Notes: generated by a model not told the origin, from the sequence alone. DNA of 64,000 nucleotides from an uncultured Clostridia bacterium (GCA_946220865.1 CAMJYM010000009.1:16939-80938); one strand, 5' to 3'. Positions 34,672 to 43,159 are shown, counted from the first letter of the stretch. Numbers and translations: made by a program.

Positions 34672-35208
34672 ATGGCAGAGAATCTCGATCAAGAAGCGCG
34701 TTGGTACGTCGTTCATACTTACTCCGGATATGAGAACAAGGTGAAGGCGACGCTCGACATGATTGTCGAGAACCGTGGCCTGCAAGATTATATTCAGGAA
34801 ATCTCGGTTCCGACGGAAGAAGTAATCGAGATTAAAGAAGGCAAGAAAAAGACTTACGAGCGTAAACTCTATCCCGGTTATGTGCTGGTTAAGCTGATCC
34901 TCACAGACGAAATCTGGTACATCGTGCGCAATACCCGCGGTGTGACCGGCTTCGTAGGACCCTCCAGCACTCATCCCGTTCCACTCACTGATGAAGAACT
35001 TCTCATCATGGGCCTTGAGTCCAATTATGAACCCATTGTCGACTACGAAGTCGGCGATTCGGTGAAGATTATCAGCGGACCGCTCGACGGCTTTGCCGGA
35101 GTGGTTCAGGAGATCAACAGCGAGAAGAAGAAGGTCATCGTCGAAGTGAGCATGTTCGGGCGCGAGACGCCGGTTGAACTGGAGCTTACACAGATTCTGC
35201 GAATCTGA
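34672..35208 (+). CDS. nusG: Transcription termination/antitermination factor NusG
   Basis: A 178-residue NusG: N-terminal RNA-polymerase-binding domain starting ARWYVVHTYSGYENKVK, with LYPGYVLV and RNTRGVTGFVG, then a C-terminal KOW domain with SGPLDGFAGVVQEI. Length is typical. It starts five bases after secE. Confidence 0.97.
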   Translation: MAENLDQEARWYVVHTYSGYENKVKATLDMIVENRGLQDYIQEISVPTEEVIEIKEGKKKTYERKLYPGYVLVKLILTDEIWYIVRNTRGVTGFVGPSSTHPVPLTDEELLIMGLESNYEPIVDYEVGDSVKIISGPLDGFAGVVQEINSEKKKVIVEVSMFGRETPVELELTQILRI

Positions 35209-35279
35209 TTTAACGTTTGTGCAGCAGCCCTTTGGGCTTTGCAATAGAACTCTACACCATTATTGGGAGGTGGCCACAC

Positions 35280-35705
35280 ATGGCAAAAAAAGTACTTGCG
35301 ATTGTCAAATTGCAAATTCCTGCAGCGAAAGCTACGCCAGCGCCGCCGGTCGGACCAGCCCTTGGCCAACATGGACTGAACATTGCTCAGTTTGTCAAGG
35401 AATTCAATGAAAGAACCGCTAAGGATGCCGGATACATCATCCCGGTGATCATCACCGTTTATGGGGATCGCACCTATTCTTTCATTACCAAAACTCCGCC
35501 CGCGGCCGTACTGCTGAAAAAAGCAGCCAAGATCGAAAAGGCATCGGGTGTGCCGAATAAAAACAAAGTTGCGAACGTCACCTGGGATGATTGCCTCAAA
35601 ATTGCGGAAATCAAATTTCCTGAATCCAACGCTGCCAGCCTTGAAGCCTGTGCCGAAATGATCGCCGGCACCGCCCGAAGCATGGGTATTACGGTTCAGA
35701 GATAA
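35280..35705 (+). CDS. rplK: 50S ribosomal protein L11
   Basis: A 141-residue L11, with the conserved N-terminus LQIPAAKATPAPPVGPALGQ, GLNIAQFVKEFN and C-terminal IAGTARSMGITV. It binds 23S rRNA at the GTPase centre. ATG follows GGGAGG, and rplA starts ten bases after the stop. Confidence 0.98.
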   Translation: MAKKVLAIVKLQIPAAKATPAPPVGPALGQHGLNIAQFVKEFNERTAKDAGYIIPVIITVYGDRTYSFITKTPPAAVLLKKAAKIEKASGVPNKNKVANVTWDDCLKIAEIKFPESNAASLEACAEMIAGTARSMGITVQR

Positions 35706-35715
35706 GGAGGCTTCC

Positions 35716-36402
35716 ATGAAAAGAGGAAAGAAATATCAGGAAGCGGTGAAAAAGCTTGAGCCGGGTAAGATTTATGACTCCGTCGAGGCGATGAAGCTCG
35801 TCACCGAAATGGCGCACGCTAAATTTGACGAAACTGTCGAATGCCACATCCGTCTGGGCGTTGACTCCCGTCACGCTGATCAGCAGGTGCGCGGAGCCAT
35901 TGTGCTGCCCAACGGCACAGGTAAACAGGTGCGCGTGCTCGTCTTCGCCAAAGGCCCCAAAGCTGATGAAGCGACCGCCGCTGGCGCCGAATATGTCGGC
36001 GCGGACGAATTTGTACAGAAAATCACCAAAGAAAACTGGTTTGACTTTGATATCGTTATCGCCACTCCGGACATGATGGGTGTTGTCGGCCGTCTCGGTC
36101 GTGTGCTCGGCCCTAAGGGCATGATGCCTAACCCCAAATCCGGCACAGTGACCATGGACGTTGCTAAAGCTGTCAAAGAAGCTAAAGCAGGTAAAATCGA
36201 GTACCGTCTCGATAAGGCCAATATCATTCACTGCCCCGTCGGCAAAGTTTCCTTCGGTCCCGAAAAGCTCACCGAGAACTTTGACACTCTGATGGAAGCC
36301 ATTTACAAAGCCAAACCGTCTGCAGCCAAAGGACGTTATATTAAGTCCTGTACCGTCACCTCGACCATGGGTCCTGGCGTCAAGGTTCAGGGGAAAATGT
36401 AG
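35716..36402 (+). CDS. rplA: 50S ribosomal protein L1
   Basis: A 228-residue L1 with typical motifs: LGVDSRHADQQVRGA, LGRVLGPKGMMPNPK and GKIEYRLDKANIIH. It forms the L1 stalk of the 50S subunit, and in many bacteria regulates its own operon by binding the rplK leader. Strong AAGGAGG upstream. Confidence 0.98.
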   Translation: MKRGKKYQEAVKKLEPGKIYDSVEAMKLVTEMAHAKFDETVECHIRLGVDSRHADQQVRGAIVLPNGTGKQVRVLVFAKGPKADEATAAGAEYVGADEFVQKITKENWFDFDIVIATPDMMGVVGRLGRVLGPKGMMPNPKSGTVTMDVAKAVKEAKAGKIEYRLDKANIIHCPVGKVSFGPEKLTENFDTLMEAIYKAKPSAAKGRYIKSCTVTSTMGPGVKVQGKM

Positions 36403-36568
36403 TCCATTAAATCTTTTCTATAGCTAAAACACCTTAGCGCCAAAGACAGTCGGTGGCTCAGCCATAAATCGCAAGAACCGGCCCAGGCGGAGCTCGAAAT
36501 ACGTGGTATTTTGACCCCCTCCGTCCCGTGCGTGAGGGGGTTTTAAATACACACAGGAGGTATAAAAG
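36403..36568 (+). promoter_or_regulatory. rplJ (L10) leader
   Basis: The 166-bp gap between rplA and rplJ lies where bacteria carry the L10 leader, to which the L10-L12 complex binds to control rplJL. It has several potential stems and ends in a terminator-like hairpin just before the rplJ ribosome site AGGAGG. The assignment rests on position and the hairpin; I did not fold the RNA. Confidence 0.6.
36514..36545 (+). terminator. Attenuator hairpin in the rplJ leader
   Basis: CCCCCTC (36515-36521) pairs with GAGGGGG (36534-36540), followed by TTTT. It lies only 23 bp before the rplJ start, so it probably works as a regulated attenuator. Confidence 0.7.
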
Positions 36569-37261
36569 ATGCCCAGTCCGAAAATCCTCGAAGCGAAGAA
36601 GCAGATCGTTGAGGATCTCGCTAACGAATTACGTGATGCGAAATCCATCGTTCTCTCCAACTATCAGGGTTTGACCGTGGCTCAGGACACCGAGATGCGC
36701 ACTGCTTTCCGCAAGGAAGCTCTCAACTACCGCGTGGTAAAAAACACCATCAGTATCCGCGCACTCGAAGCTCTTGGCCTTACAGGTTTTGAAAAAGAAT
36801 TAACCGGCCCGACTGCACTGGCCTGGAGCACAGAGGATGTCGTCCTTGCGCCCAGACTTGTCAAAAAGTACGCCGATCAATTCAAGAAAACCAGCATCAA
36901 AGCCGGTGTTGTCGATGGTCAAAAAGCCGACATGAACACCATGAACGCTCTGGCGAGCATTCCTTCGCTGGAAGTTCTCTATGGCCAGCTGGTCAGCTCG
37001 CTGATCTTCCCCATCACCTCTCTCGCGATGACCCTCAATTCCATGGCGAAGAAGATGGAAGAAAACGGCGCAGCAACCGTCGCCGATCTCGTCTCAGGGG
37101 CGACCCCGGCAAAGGCCGAGGAAGCTGCCACAGCGGAAGCCCCGGCAACAGCCGAGGAAGCTGCAGCGCCTGTCGAAGCAGCCCCCGCGCCTGCTGAAGA
37201 AGCGCCGGCCGCAGCCGAAAAAGCTGAAGCGCCTGCTGAAGAAGCCAAGCCTGAAGCCTAA
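36569..37261 (+). CDS. rplJ: 50S ribosomal protein L10 with C-terminal extension
   Basis: L10 anchors the L7/L12 stalk. The core is normal (KKQIVEDLANELRDAKSIVL, LNYRVVKNTISIRALE, GPTALAWS). The protein is 230 residues, about 60 more than common L10 proteins, because of a C-terminal tail with repeated Pro-Ala-Glu-Glu-Ala units. The tail follows the helix that binds L12 dimers, so it may be an additional disordered stretch rather than more binding sites. rplL follows after 35 bp. Confidence 0.96.
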   Translation: MPSPKILEAKKQIVEDLANELRDAKSIVLSNYQGLTVAQDTEMRTAFRKEALNYRVVKNTISIRALEALGLTGFEKELTGPTALAWSTEDVVLAPRLVKKYADQFKKTSIKAGVVDGQKADMNTMNALASIPSLEVLYGQLVSSLIFPITSLAMTLNSMAKKMEENGAATVADLVSGATPAKAEEAATAEAPATAEEAAAPVEAAPAPAEEAPAAAEKAEAPAEEAKPEA

Positions 37262-37296
37262 AAAATTTTAGTGATCTAAGAAAGGAAAAATATCCC

Positions 37297-37680
37297 ATGG
37301 CTAGTGAAAAAATTACCGGCATCATTGAAGAAGTCAAAACCCTTTCAGTTCTCGAACTGAATGAGCTCGTCAAAGCCCTTGAAGAAGAATTTGGTGTTTC
37401 CGCCGCCGCTATGATGGCTGTTGCTCCTGCTGCCGGTGCTGCCGGTGGTGCTGCTGAAGAAGAAGAGCAGACCGAATTTACCGTCAACCTCAAATCTGCT
37501 GGCGCCAGCAAAATCGCCGTCATCAAAGTCGTCCGTGAAATCACGGGCCTCGGCCTCAAAGATGCCAAAGCACTCGTTGATGAAGCTCCTAAGGCTATCA
37601 AAGAGAACGTCTCCAAAGACGAAGCCAACGAAGTGGCTGAAAAACTCAAAGCTGCCGGCGCCGAAGTCGAAATCAAATAA
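37297..37680 (+). CDS. rplL: 50S ribosomal protein L7/L12
   Basis: A 127-residue L7/L12 with N-terminal dimerisation helices (LSVLELNELVKALEEEFGVS), an Ala/Gly hinge and the C-terminal factor-binding domain (KIAVIKVVREITGLGLKDA, VDEAPKAIKENVSK). A terminator follows. The rpoB and rpoC genes, which come next in most bacteria, are absent here. Confidence 0.98.
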   Translation: MASEKITGIIEEVKTLSVLELNELVKALEEEFGVSAAAMMAVAPAAGAAGGAAEEEEQTEFTVNLKSAGASKIAVIKVVREITGLGLKDAKALVDEAPKAIKENVSKDEANEVAEKLKAAGAEVEIK

Positions 37681-37715
37681 AGACTTGCCTTGCAGTGCAA
37701 CCTGCACAAGCTCTA

Positions 37716-37744
37716 AAGAGCCGCCATCCCGGCGGCTCTTTTTT
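37716..37744 (+). terminator. Rho-independent terminator after rplL
   Basis: AAGAGCCGCC / GGCGGCTCTT, 10-bp perfect stem with a 5-base loop and six T residues. Confidence 0.95.
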
Positions 37745-37874
37745 GTTGGCCTTTTTACCCTCAAAAAGGCGTAGAGGAGTAAAATAATTTGCGATACTTT
37801 TTTTTCTTTCTGCCGCCAGGGATTGCACGGCAGAGCGGGAGCGCAAAGGCATATTAAAGAAAACAGAGGCCAGC

Positions 37875-38753
37875 ATGAACGAACCAAAGAAAAGGACAAG
37901 CGATCACCGACAAAAGTCGACAAGCGCTTCTCAACAAAAAAACTCGACAAACGCTGCACGACAAATATCGACAAACGAGCGCCAACAAACTTCGACAAAC
38001 GCTGCACGACAAAAAACGACAAAGAATTATCGACAAACTTCGACAAACGAGCACGAACAAAATTCGACAATCGCTTCTCGACAAAAAACGACCAGGTCAT
38101 CGACAGAAAGCCGCCGAAAGCTACGCCTGATTCTCTCCATCCTGCTCGTGCTCGCTGCCTTCTGGCTGGGACGTCAGGACTTTTTGAAAACCATTTTCCC
38201 GCCCGCAGGCGAGATGCAGGGAACAAAGGTCGTCGAGCTGAGTGCCATAGATGTTGAAGAACAGGGAACAAAAGCGGGTGCAGAGCAGGCAGCGAAAGAG
38301 GTTGTAGAGCAAAGGCAGGAGTCCTCAGACAAGCCAGGTGATGAGAAGCAAGCTGGTCAAAAATCAACCGTTCAAGATCCAGCAGATCTGGAATCAGAAG
38401 ATCCCCGTTCACCTGAATTTGTTGCTTCGGTCCTCCGAAAGACAGGTAAACTGCCTGATCGTTTTTTGAGCAAAAAGGAGGCGCGAAAGCTTGGCTGGGT
38501 GCCGGAGCAGGGGAACCTGAATGAGGTCGCACCGGGCAAAAGTATTGGTGGTGATCGCTTCGGCAATTACGAGGGCAAATTACCCGCACAAAAAGGACGC
38601 AGCTACCGTGAAGCCGATGTTCACGATAGCCCTGAAAGGCGCGGGGCAGAGCGCCTGGTCTTTTCCAATGACGGCCTTATTTTTTATACGCCCGATCACT
38701 ATAAAACGTTTTACGATGTGAGTGAGAGTTTTCCCGGCAAAAAGCTTCCCTGA
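37875..38753 (+). CDS. Membrane-anchored barnase-family ribonuclease with repetitive N-terminal tail
   Basis: The C-terminal 110 residues align without gaps to Bacillus barnase: LPDRFLSKKEARKLGW, NEVAPGKSIGGDRFGN, EGKLPAQKGRSYREADV and IFYTPDHYKTF. All catalytic residues are kept (Lys200, Glu246, Arg256, Arg260 and His275, equal to barnase 27, 73, 83, 87 and 102). In front come a basic, Ser/Thr/Asn/Gln-rich cytoplasmic tail of about 80 residues encoded by CGACAAA-rich repeats, one transmembrane helix (about 84-99), and an acidic linker. The enzyme domain should face outside. Classic barnase is instead secreted by a cleaved signal. A barstar gene follows after ten bases. Intact residues suggest an active toxin or scavenging RNase. 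Confidence 0.92.
   Translation: MNEPKKRTSDHRQKSTSASQQKNSTNAARQISTNERQQTSTNAARQKTTKNYRQTSTNEHEQNSTIASRQKTTRSSTESRRKLRLILSILLVLAAFWLGRQDFLKTIFPPAGEMQGTKVVELSAIDVEEQGTKAGAEQAAKEVVEQRQESSDKPGDEKQAGQKSTVQDPADLESEDPRSPEFVASVLRKTGKLPDRFLSKKEARKLGWVPEQGNLNEVAPGKSIGGDRFGNYEGKLPAQKGRSYREADVHDSPERRGAERLVFSNDGLIFYTPDHYKTFYDVSESFPGKKLP
37905..38106 (+). repeat. CGACAA-motif repeat in the barnase gene, 48-bp register
   Basis: CGACAA-type motifs start at 37908, 37918, 37945, 37959, 37969, 37993, 38007, 38017, 38031, 38041, 38065 and 38079, with partial copies CGACCA at 38089 and CGACAG at 38101. From 37945 the gaps mostly run 14, 10 and 24 bp and add to a 48-bp (16-codon) register, with one extra copy at 38031. 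A second forward frame (reading Asp-Lys-Arg repeats) is also open across the array. Confidence 0.85.
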
Positions 38754-38763
38754 GAGGTTCTTT

Positions 38764-39024
38764 ATGAAAATGTCCTTTATCTGGCTCGACGGCCGGCAAT
38801 GTGCCGACAAAACAAAGGTTTGGCCCTACCTGCGACAAAAACTCCAGCTTCCCGAATATTTCGGCGATAATCTCGATGCTCTCTGGGATGTACTGAGCGA
38901 GCGCGGCCCCGGCTGCCGCTACGTCATTTTTCACGCGAATGCTTTGGACAACAGTGAAATGAGCGTCTTGCTTCGTCTTTTTGACGACTTAGGTGAAACG
39001 GGTTGTCGAATTTATCGCCTCTGA
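38764..39024 (+). CDS. Barstar-family ribonuclease inhibitor
   Basis: An 86-residue cytoplasmic protein of the barstar family, which blocks the active site of barnase. The binding helix LPEYFGDNLDALWDVL is conserved, with Asp38, Trp41 and Asp42 at the positions of barstar Asp35, Trp38 and Asp39; Asp39 is the main contact to the barnase active site. The start ATG 38764 follows GAGAGG, immediately after the nuclease stop codon. The pair is thus a coupled enzyme and immunity unit. It may neutralise the nuclease before export. Confidence 0.93.
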   Translation: MKMSFIWLDGRQCADKTKVWPYLRQKLQLPEYFGDNLDALWDVLSERGPGCRYVIFHANALDNSEMSVLLRLFDDLGETGCRIYRL

Positions 39025-39140
39025 ATTTCCCGTCAGGCATCTGTACGAAATGAGGTGGATCCAGGGGAAATGCATTTTTGTTATTGCCCTTGCAGCCTCC
39101 TGGGAAAATCGTGATCTTGCCCGTGCGCCGCGGTCTCTCG

Positions 39141-39149
39141 TGCTATAAT
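39141..39149 (+). promoter_or_regulatory. Extended -10 promoter element for serS
   Basis: TGC followed by a perfect TATAAT, 52 bp before the start codon. No well-spaced -35 box is seen, and the 177-bp gap shows no T-box signature. Confidence 0.6.
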
Positions 39150-39201
39150 CTTCAGCATAAGTAAAGATGCAAAGCGCTGCAGCGCAGAAAGGAAAGTTTT
39201 T

Positions 39202-40503
39202 ATGCTGGACATCAATTTATTGAGACATGAGCCCGACAAAGTTCGTGAGGGTCTTGCCAAACGCGGCAAAGACATTGATTTTCAGCCTTTCCTGGAGCTG
39301 GATCAGAAGCGCCGCAACCTCCTTCACGAGACGGAGGAACTCAAGGCTGAGCGCAACAAAAAATCCGCTCTCATCCCCCAGATGAAAAAGCAGAAGCAGG
39401 ATACCACTGCGCTTCTGACAGAAATGAAGGAGCTCGCCGACAAAATTAAGGCCTGCGATGCCGGGGTTGCTGAGCTGGATGCAGCCCAGCGCGAATTTAT
39501 GCTGGGCCTGCCGAATTTGCCGGCCGACGATGTCGTTGCCGGAGGCAAAGAGGCCAATGAGGTGAAGCAGATTTTCGGCGAGCAGCCGAGCTTCGACTTT
39601 GAGCCTAAGCACCATGTTGACCTGGCCGAAAGCCTCGGTCTCATCGACTATGCCCGCGGAGCCAAACTGGCAGGTTCGGGCTTCTGGATTTACACCGGTG
39701 AGGGAGCCCTCCTGGAGCGGGCCCTCCTGAACTTTTTCATCGACGAGCATCTCAAAGATGGTTACGAAATGATCCTGCCTCCGCATATTCTGCTCTATGA
39801 TTGCGGTCTGACAGCCGGGCAGTTTCCCAAGTTCGAGGAGGATGTCTTTAAAATTCAGTCGCGTGATGAAGACGATGCCGACGAATCCAAGTTCCACTTT
39901 ATTCTGCCCACCGCTGAAACGGCGCTCGTCAATCTTTACCGCGACGAAATTCTCGACGAAAGCGAACTCCCCAAAAAGTATTTTGCCCTGACACCCTGTT
40001 ACCGCCGTGAGGCGGGTTCCTACCGGGCCGAAGAGCGTGGCATGATTCGTGGCCATCAGTTTAACAAGGTCGAGATGTTCCAGTATACCCGCCCGGAAAA
40101 ATCACAGGAAGCGCTCAAAGAACTCATCGATAAAGCCTGCCGGCTGGTTCAAAAGCTCGGCCTGCACTTCCGCCTGAGCAAGCTCGCCGCCGGAGACGTT
40201 AGCGCCTCCATGCGCGAAACATGGGACATCGAAGTGTATATCCCCAGCATGGGCGGCTACAAAGAAGTCAGCTCCGTTTCCAATGCCGGTGACTATCAGG
40301 CCAGGCGCGGCAACATCCGCTTCCGTTGTGAAGGCAGCAAGAAACCTGAATTTCTACACACTCTGAACGGTTCCGGCCTTGCCACCAGTCGCATCTTTCC
40401 TGCGATGCTTGAGCAATTCCAGCAGGCCGATGGCAGCGTGCGCATTCCCGAAGTTCTGCGCCCCTATATGAACGGCCAGGAAAGCCTCAAGCCCAAAGTC
40501 TGA
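39202..40503 (+). CDS. serS: Seryl-tRNA synthetase
   Basis: A 433-residue class II synthetase that charges tRNA-Ser. The N-terminal coiled-coil arm (about 1-105) is followed by the catalytic core with motif 2 FALTPCYRREAGSYRAEERGMIRGHQF and motif 3 NGSGLATSR, and the TAETAL serine-site loop. Length is typical. The ATG follows GAAAGGAAAG. It is a single-gene unit between barstar and a convergent IMPACT-family gene. Confidence 0.97.
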   Translation: MLDINLLRHEPDKVREGLAKRGKDIDFQPFLELDQKRRNLLHETEELKAERNKKSALIPQMKKQKQDTTALLTEMKELADKIKACDAGVAELDAAQREFMLGLPNLPADDVVAGGKEANEVKQIFGEQPSFDFEPKHHVDLAESLGLIDYARGAKLAGSGFWIYTGEGALLERALLNFFIDEHLKDGYEMILPPHILLYDCGLTAGQFPKFEEDVFKIQSRDEDDADESKFHFILPTAETALVNLYRDEILDESELPKKYFALTPCYRREAGSYRAEERGMIRGHQFNKVEMFQYTRPEKSQEALKELIDKACRLVQKLGLHFRLSKLAAGDVSASMRETWDIEVYIPSMGGYKEVSSVSNAGDYQARRGNIRFRCEGSKKPEFLHTLNGSGLATSRIFPAMLEQFQQADGSVRIPEVLRPYMNGQESLKPKV

Positions 40504-40544
40504 AAAGCCAAGGTTTGAAGCCAAACCTCAAACTCCGGCAAATT

Positions 40545-41210
40545 TCATGCGATTTCCGGGCTGTAGTCTTCGCCAATAAATTCCATGAGGGCGGCGCCGG
40601 CGCTCTGGTCGGCCAGCAGGCGGACGAGTTCGGCTTCGCGTTGGTGATCGGCGCTGACATTCCATTCAACATCCAGGCCAAAGTCGGCGATTTCCTGATA
40701 GAAGCCCTCTTTTTCAAGCTGGTAACGCAGACGCTCGTAGCAATCGTATGGAGCCATCACACGATACTTTCTGCGCAGGCACATGTGCAGGGGATAGGCG
40801 GCGTCCAGGGCTGAGGCAGCGGCCCGGCTGTAGGCACGGACGAGGCCGCCTGCGCCCAGGAGAGTGCCGCCGAAATAGCGCACAACGATGATTTCGGCCT
40901 GGTCAATGCCGCGCTTTTTTAAAACGTCAAGAACCGGCAGACCCGCGGTCCCCTGAGGTTCGCCATCGTCGGAATAGCGGCCGGCATTTTCAGGGAACAG
41001 AGTCTGCCAGGCAAAGACATGATGTGTAGCGTCAGGAAAGCGCCTGCGGACAGCGTTCAATTCACTTTCGGCTTCAGCTTTGTCACGGATGGGAAAGCAG
41101 AGGCCGATAAAGCGCGAGCGCTTTTCCTCAAATTCGATCTCGGCCGACCTTTGCACGGTGGTCCAGCGAGCAGGTTTTTTGCTTTTTTGGCTAAGGTGGT
41201 TTGGGTTCAT
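40545..41210 (-). CDS. IMPACT/YigZ family protein
   Basis: A 221-residue protein of the UPF0029/YigZ family. The conserved core is EFEEKRSRFIGLCFP, THHVFAWQ, YSDDGEPQGTAGLPVLDVL and VVRYFGGTLLGAGGLVRAYS. The C-terminal domain resembles a ferredoxin-like or EF-G domain V fold in structures of the family. The molecular function is not firmly established; eukaryotic IMPACT regulates Gcn2. No operon partner. Confidence 0.92.
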   Translation of the reverse strand: MNPNHLSQKSKKPARWTTVQRSAEIEFEEKRSRFIGLCFPIRDKAEAESELNAVRRRFPDATHHVFAWQTLFPENAGRYSDDGEPQGTAGLPVLDVLKKRGIDQAEIIVVRYFGGTLLGAGGLVRAYSRAAASALDAAYPLHMCLRRKYRVMAPYDCYERLRYQLEKEGFYQEIADFGLDVEWNVSADHQREAELVRLLADQSAGAALMEFIGEDYSPEIA

Positions 41211-41508
41211 GACAATTCCACGATCTTGCTGTCGATTACTGATGACCTTGTCGTTCGTCTTTGTGCTTTTGTTGTGTCACATAGCTAACGGGCTTAATGA
41301 AATCTATGAATCTGATTTTTCCAAGCTGCGCGCCAACTAGGAACTTTCAGGTTTTCAGGCATCTTCACCGTTTTTAGCTTAGTCGAAAATGGGCTTGTGG
41401 TCAAAAGCCTTGTGCCGGCGGTATATAGAGGTACGATGCAGGCCCTCCAGCAAAAAAAAGATTCCCACATTGCCTCCCGTCCAGCCAGTGGGCGAAAGGG
41501 CTCTCCTG

Positions 41509-41517
41509 TGCTATTCT
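41509..41517 (+). promoter_or_regulatory. Extended -10 element before the DUF4015 gene
   Basis: TGC followed by TATTCT ends only seven bases before the ATG at 41525, so the mRNA would have essentially no leader, as at dnaD. Confidence 0.45.
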
Positions 41518-41524
41518 TGAGATC

Positions 41525-43159
41525 ATGAACGGGATTTTTATCAATAGATATCGCCCGCCGCGCCCCAAACACCGGGGACTGATTCTCGGCCTTATTGCCT
41601 GTCTTGCTCTGGGACAGCTGCTTCTTTATGCCCTTTTCCTTGGCCCGGCTTTTTTCCCGCCGCCTCCTGAGGAAACGAGAGCCGAAGTGTCAACCAATAA
41701 CAACTTGCGCCCGCAGCCGACGAGTCCGCCTGCCCGCACCTTGCGCTCTGCCGCTGAAGGTCCCGTTCTGGATGCTTTTTTCGGGCCACTCCCTGTGCTT
41801 GAGGGAGAGCCTCGTAAAATTTCACTCGACAAGCCGCTGCGCGGGATTTATCTCGGCATGGGCGAAAATATTGATGCGGCCATCAAACTCGCCTCCTGGA
41901 GTGAAGTCAATGCGGTTGTGGTCGATGTCAAGGAAAGCTGGGGTCTCTGCTATGAGAGCAAGGTTCCGCTTGCCGTCGAAATGAAGGCTTCTTCTGGCCA
42001 GCTCAAACTTAAGTCTTTAATCGACCGTTGCCACGCGGCTGGTCTCACGTTCATTGCCCGCATGGTCTGTTTTAAGGATGAGGTCATGACCCGCATGCGT
42101 CCGGACCTTTGTATTCACGATGCCGAGGGACAAGTTCTGCACTACCCTCTCGAAGGAGGTGAGGCCTTTGCTAACCCGTACAATACAGAAGTATGGGATT
42201 ATCTGCTGGATCTCTCGCGGGAAGTGGTTGCCATGGGGGCGGACGAAATTCAGTTTGACTATGTGCGCTTTCCTACCGGCCAGCCTGAGGGGGGTGCGAC
42301 GCCACTCTATCGTGAGGAATCGAACGTCCTGACGAAGCATGAAGAATCAGATGTCCAGAAAAAGCATGAGGATACAAGTGTCCGGGAAATGCGTGAACCA
42401 TCAGAAGCCCTGGAGCAGCAGGACCTGTCAGACGCTCCGATGGAGCATAAACCATCGGACGCCCAGGATAAGCTCGGACCATCAGAAGTCCCGGAGAAGG
42501 AAGCGGCGATCAATCGCTTCCTGGAGACAGCTCGCATCGAACTTCAGGATAAATTGGGGGTGCCCGTCTCTGCGGACCTCTTTTCCATCGTCATGTCGAG
42601 TCCGGAAGATGGTCGCCTGATCGGGCAGAACTGGTCGCGCATCGGGTTGTCCGGGATCCATCGCCTCAGCCCCATGATCTATCCCTCACATTATGCCAAC
42701 GCCTCGGCAGGTTCGCTGGGCAATGGCAAAGGGTCTTCGATTGGCAGTAAATTTTTCGATACCCCCGATCTTTCTCCTTATGATGTGGTCACGGCGGCCC
42801 TGGAGGATGGAGCAGCTGCTGCCGGTAAAAGTGGCTATGCCGGTCTGCGCCCATGGTTGCAGGCCTTTACGGCGAACTGGCTTGCGCCGGGATACTACAT
42901 GGATTACGGCCCCCGCGAAATCCGTGCGCAGATACAGGCCCTCTATGATGCCGGCTATGAGGAATGGCTGCTCTGGAACGCCGGACACGAGTACCCGGAG
43001 GCCCTTTTTCTGAGCCGAGAAGAGGCCGAAGCTGAACTCCGAAAAAATCGGGCTGTTCAGGAAAACAAGCCTACGCTGAACGCCGAAGAAGAATCGCTCA
43101 GACAAGCCCTCGAAGGTTTTCCCATCGCCACTGGAAGTCCCCCAAAAAGTGAACCCTAA
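41525..43159 (+). CDS. DUF4015 putative glycoside hydrolase, membrane-anchored
   Basis: A 544-residue protein with one N-terminal membrane helix (about 17-40) and an extracytoplasmic TIM-barrel-like DUF4015 domain, related by family annotation to glycoside hydrolases. Conserved segments are RGIYLGMGEN, VVVDVKESWG, FIARMVCFKD, ADEIQFDYVRFP and, after an insertion, DLFSIVMS, LSPMIYPSHYAN and LRPWLQAF. Between the two halves (about residues 265-325) is an acidic insertion made of degenerate DNA repeats. The Asp in DEIQFDYVRFP is a likely catalytic-side residue. Substrate unknown. The ATG lies just downstream of a -10 box. Confidence 0.8.
   Translation: MNGIFINRYRPPRPKHRGLILGLIACLALGQLLLYALFLGPAFFPPPPEETRAEVSTNNNLRPQPTSPPARTLRSAAEGPVLDAFFGPLPVLEGEPRKISLDKPLRGIYLGMGENIDAAIKLASWSEVNAVVVDVKESWGLCYESKVPLAVEMKASSGQLKLKSLIDRCHAAGLTFIARMVCFKDEVMTRMRPDLCIHDAEGQVLHYPLEGGEAFANPYNTEVWDYLLDLSREVVAMGADEIQFDYVRFPTGQPEGGATPLYREESNVLTKHEESDVQKKHEDTSVREMREPSEALEQQDLSDAPMEHKPSDAQDKLGPSEVPEKEAAINRFLETARIELQDKLGVPVSADLFSIVMSSPEDGRLIGQNWSRIGLSGIHRLSPMIYPSHYANASAGSLGNGKGSSIGSKFFDTPDLSPYDVVTAALEDGAAAAGKSGYAGLRPWLQAFTANWLAPGYYMDYGPREIRAQIQALYDAGYEEWLLWNAGHEYPEALFLSREEAEAELRKNRAVQENKPTLNAEEESLRQALEGFPIATGSPPKSEP
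42313..42500 (+). repeat. Degenerate ~30-bp repeat encoding an acidic insertion
   Basis: Units of the form (G)AA-TCAGATGTCC-...-CATGA recur about every 30-33 bp and encode Ser-Asp/Glu-Val/Ala-(x)-(x)-Lys-His-Glu-like blocks. Units have diverged strongly, so boundaries are approximate. Confidence 0.65.

Noticed and set aside
39025..39201. T-box riboswitch before serS
   Set aside because: No T-box sequence, specifier stem or terminator/antiterminator pair could be found in the 177-bp gap.
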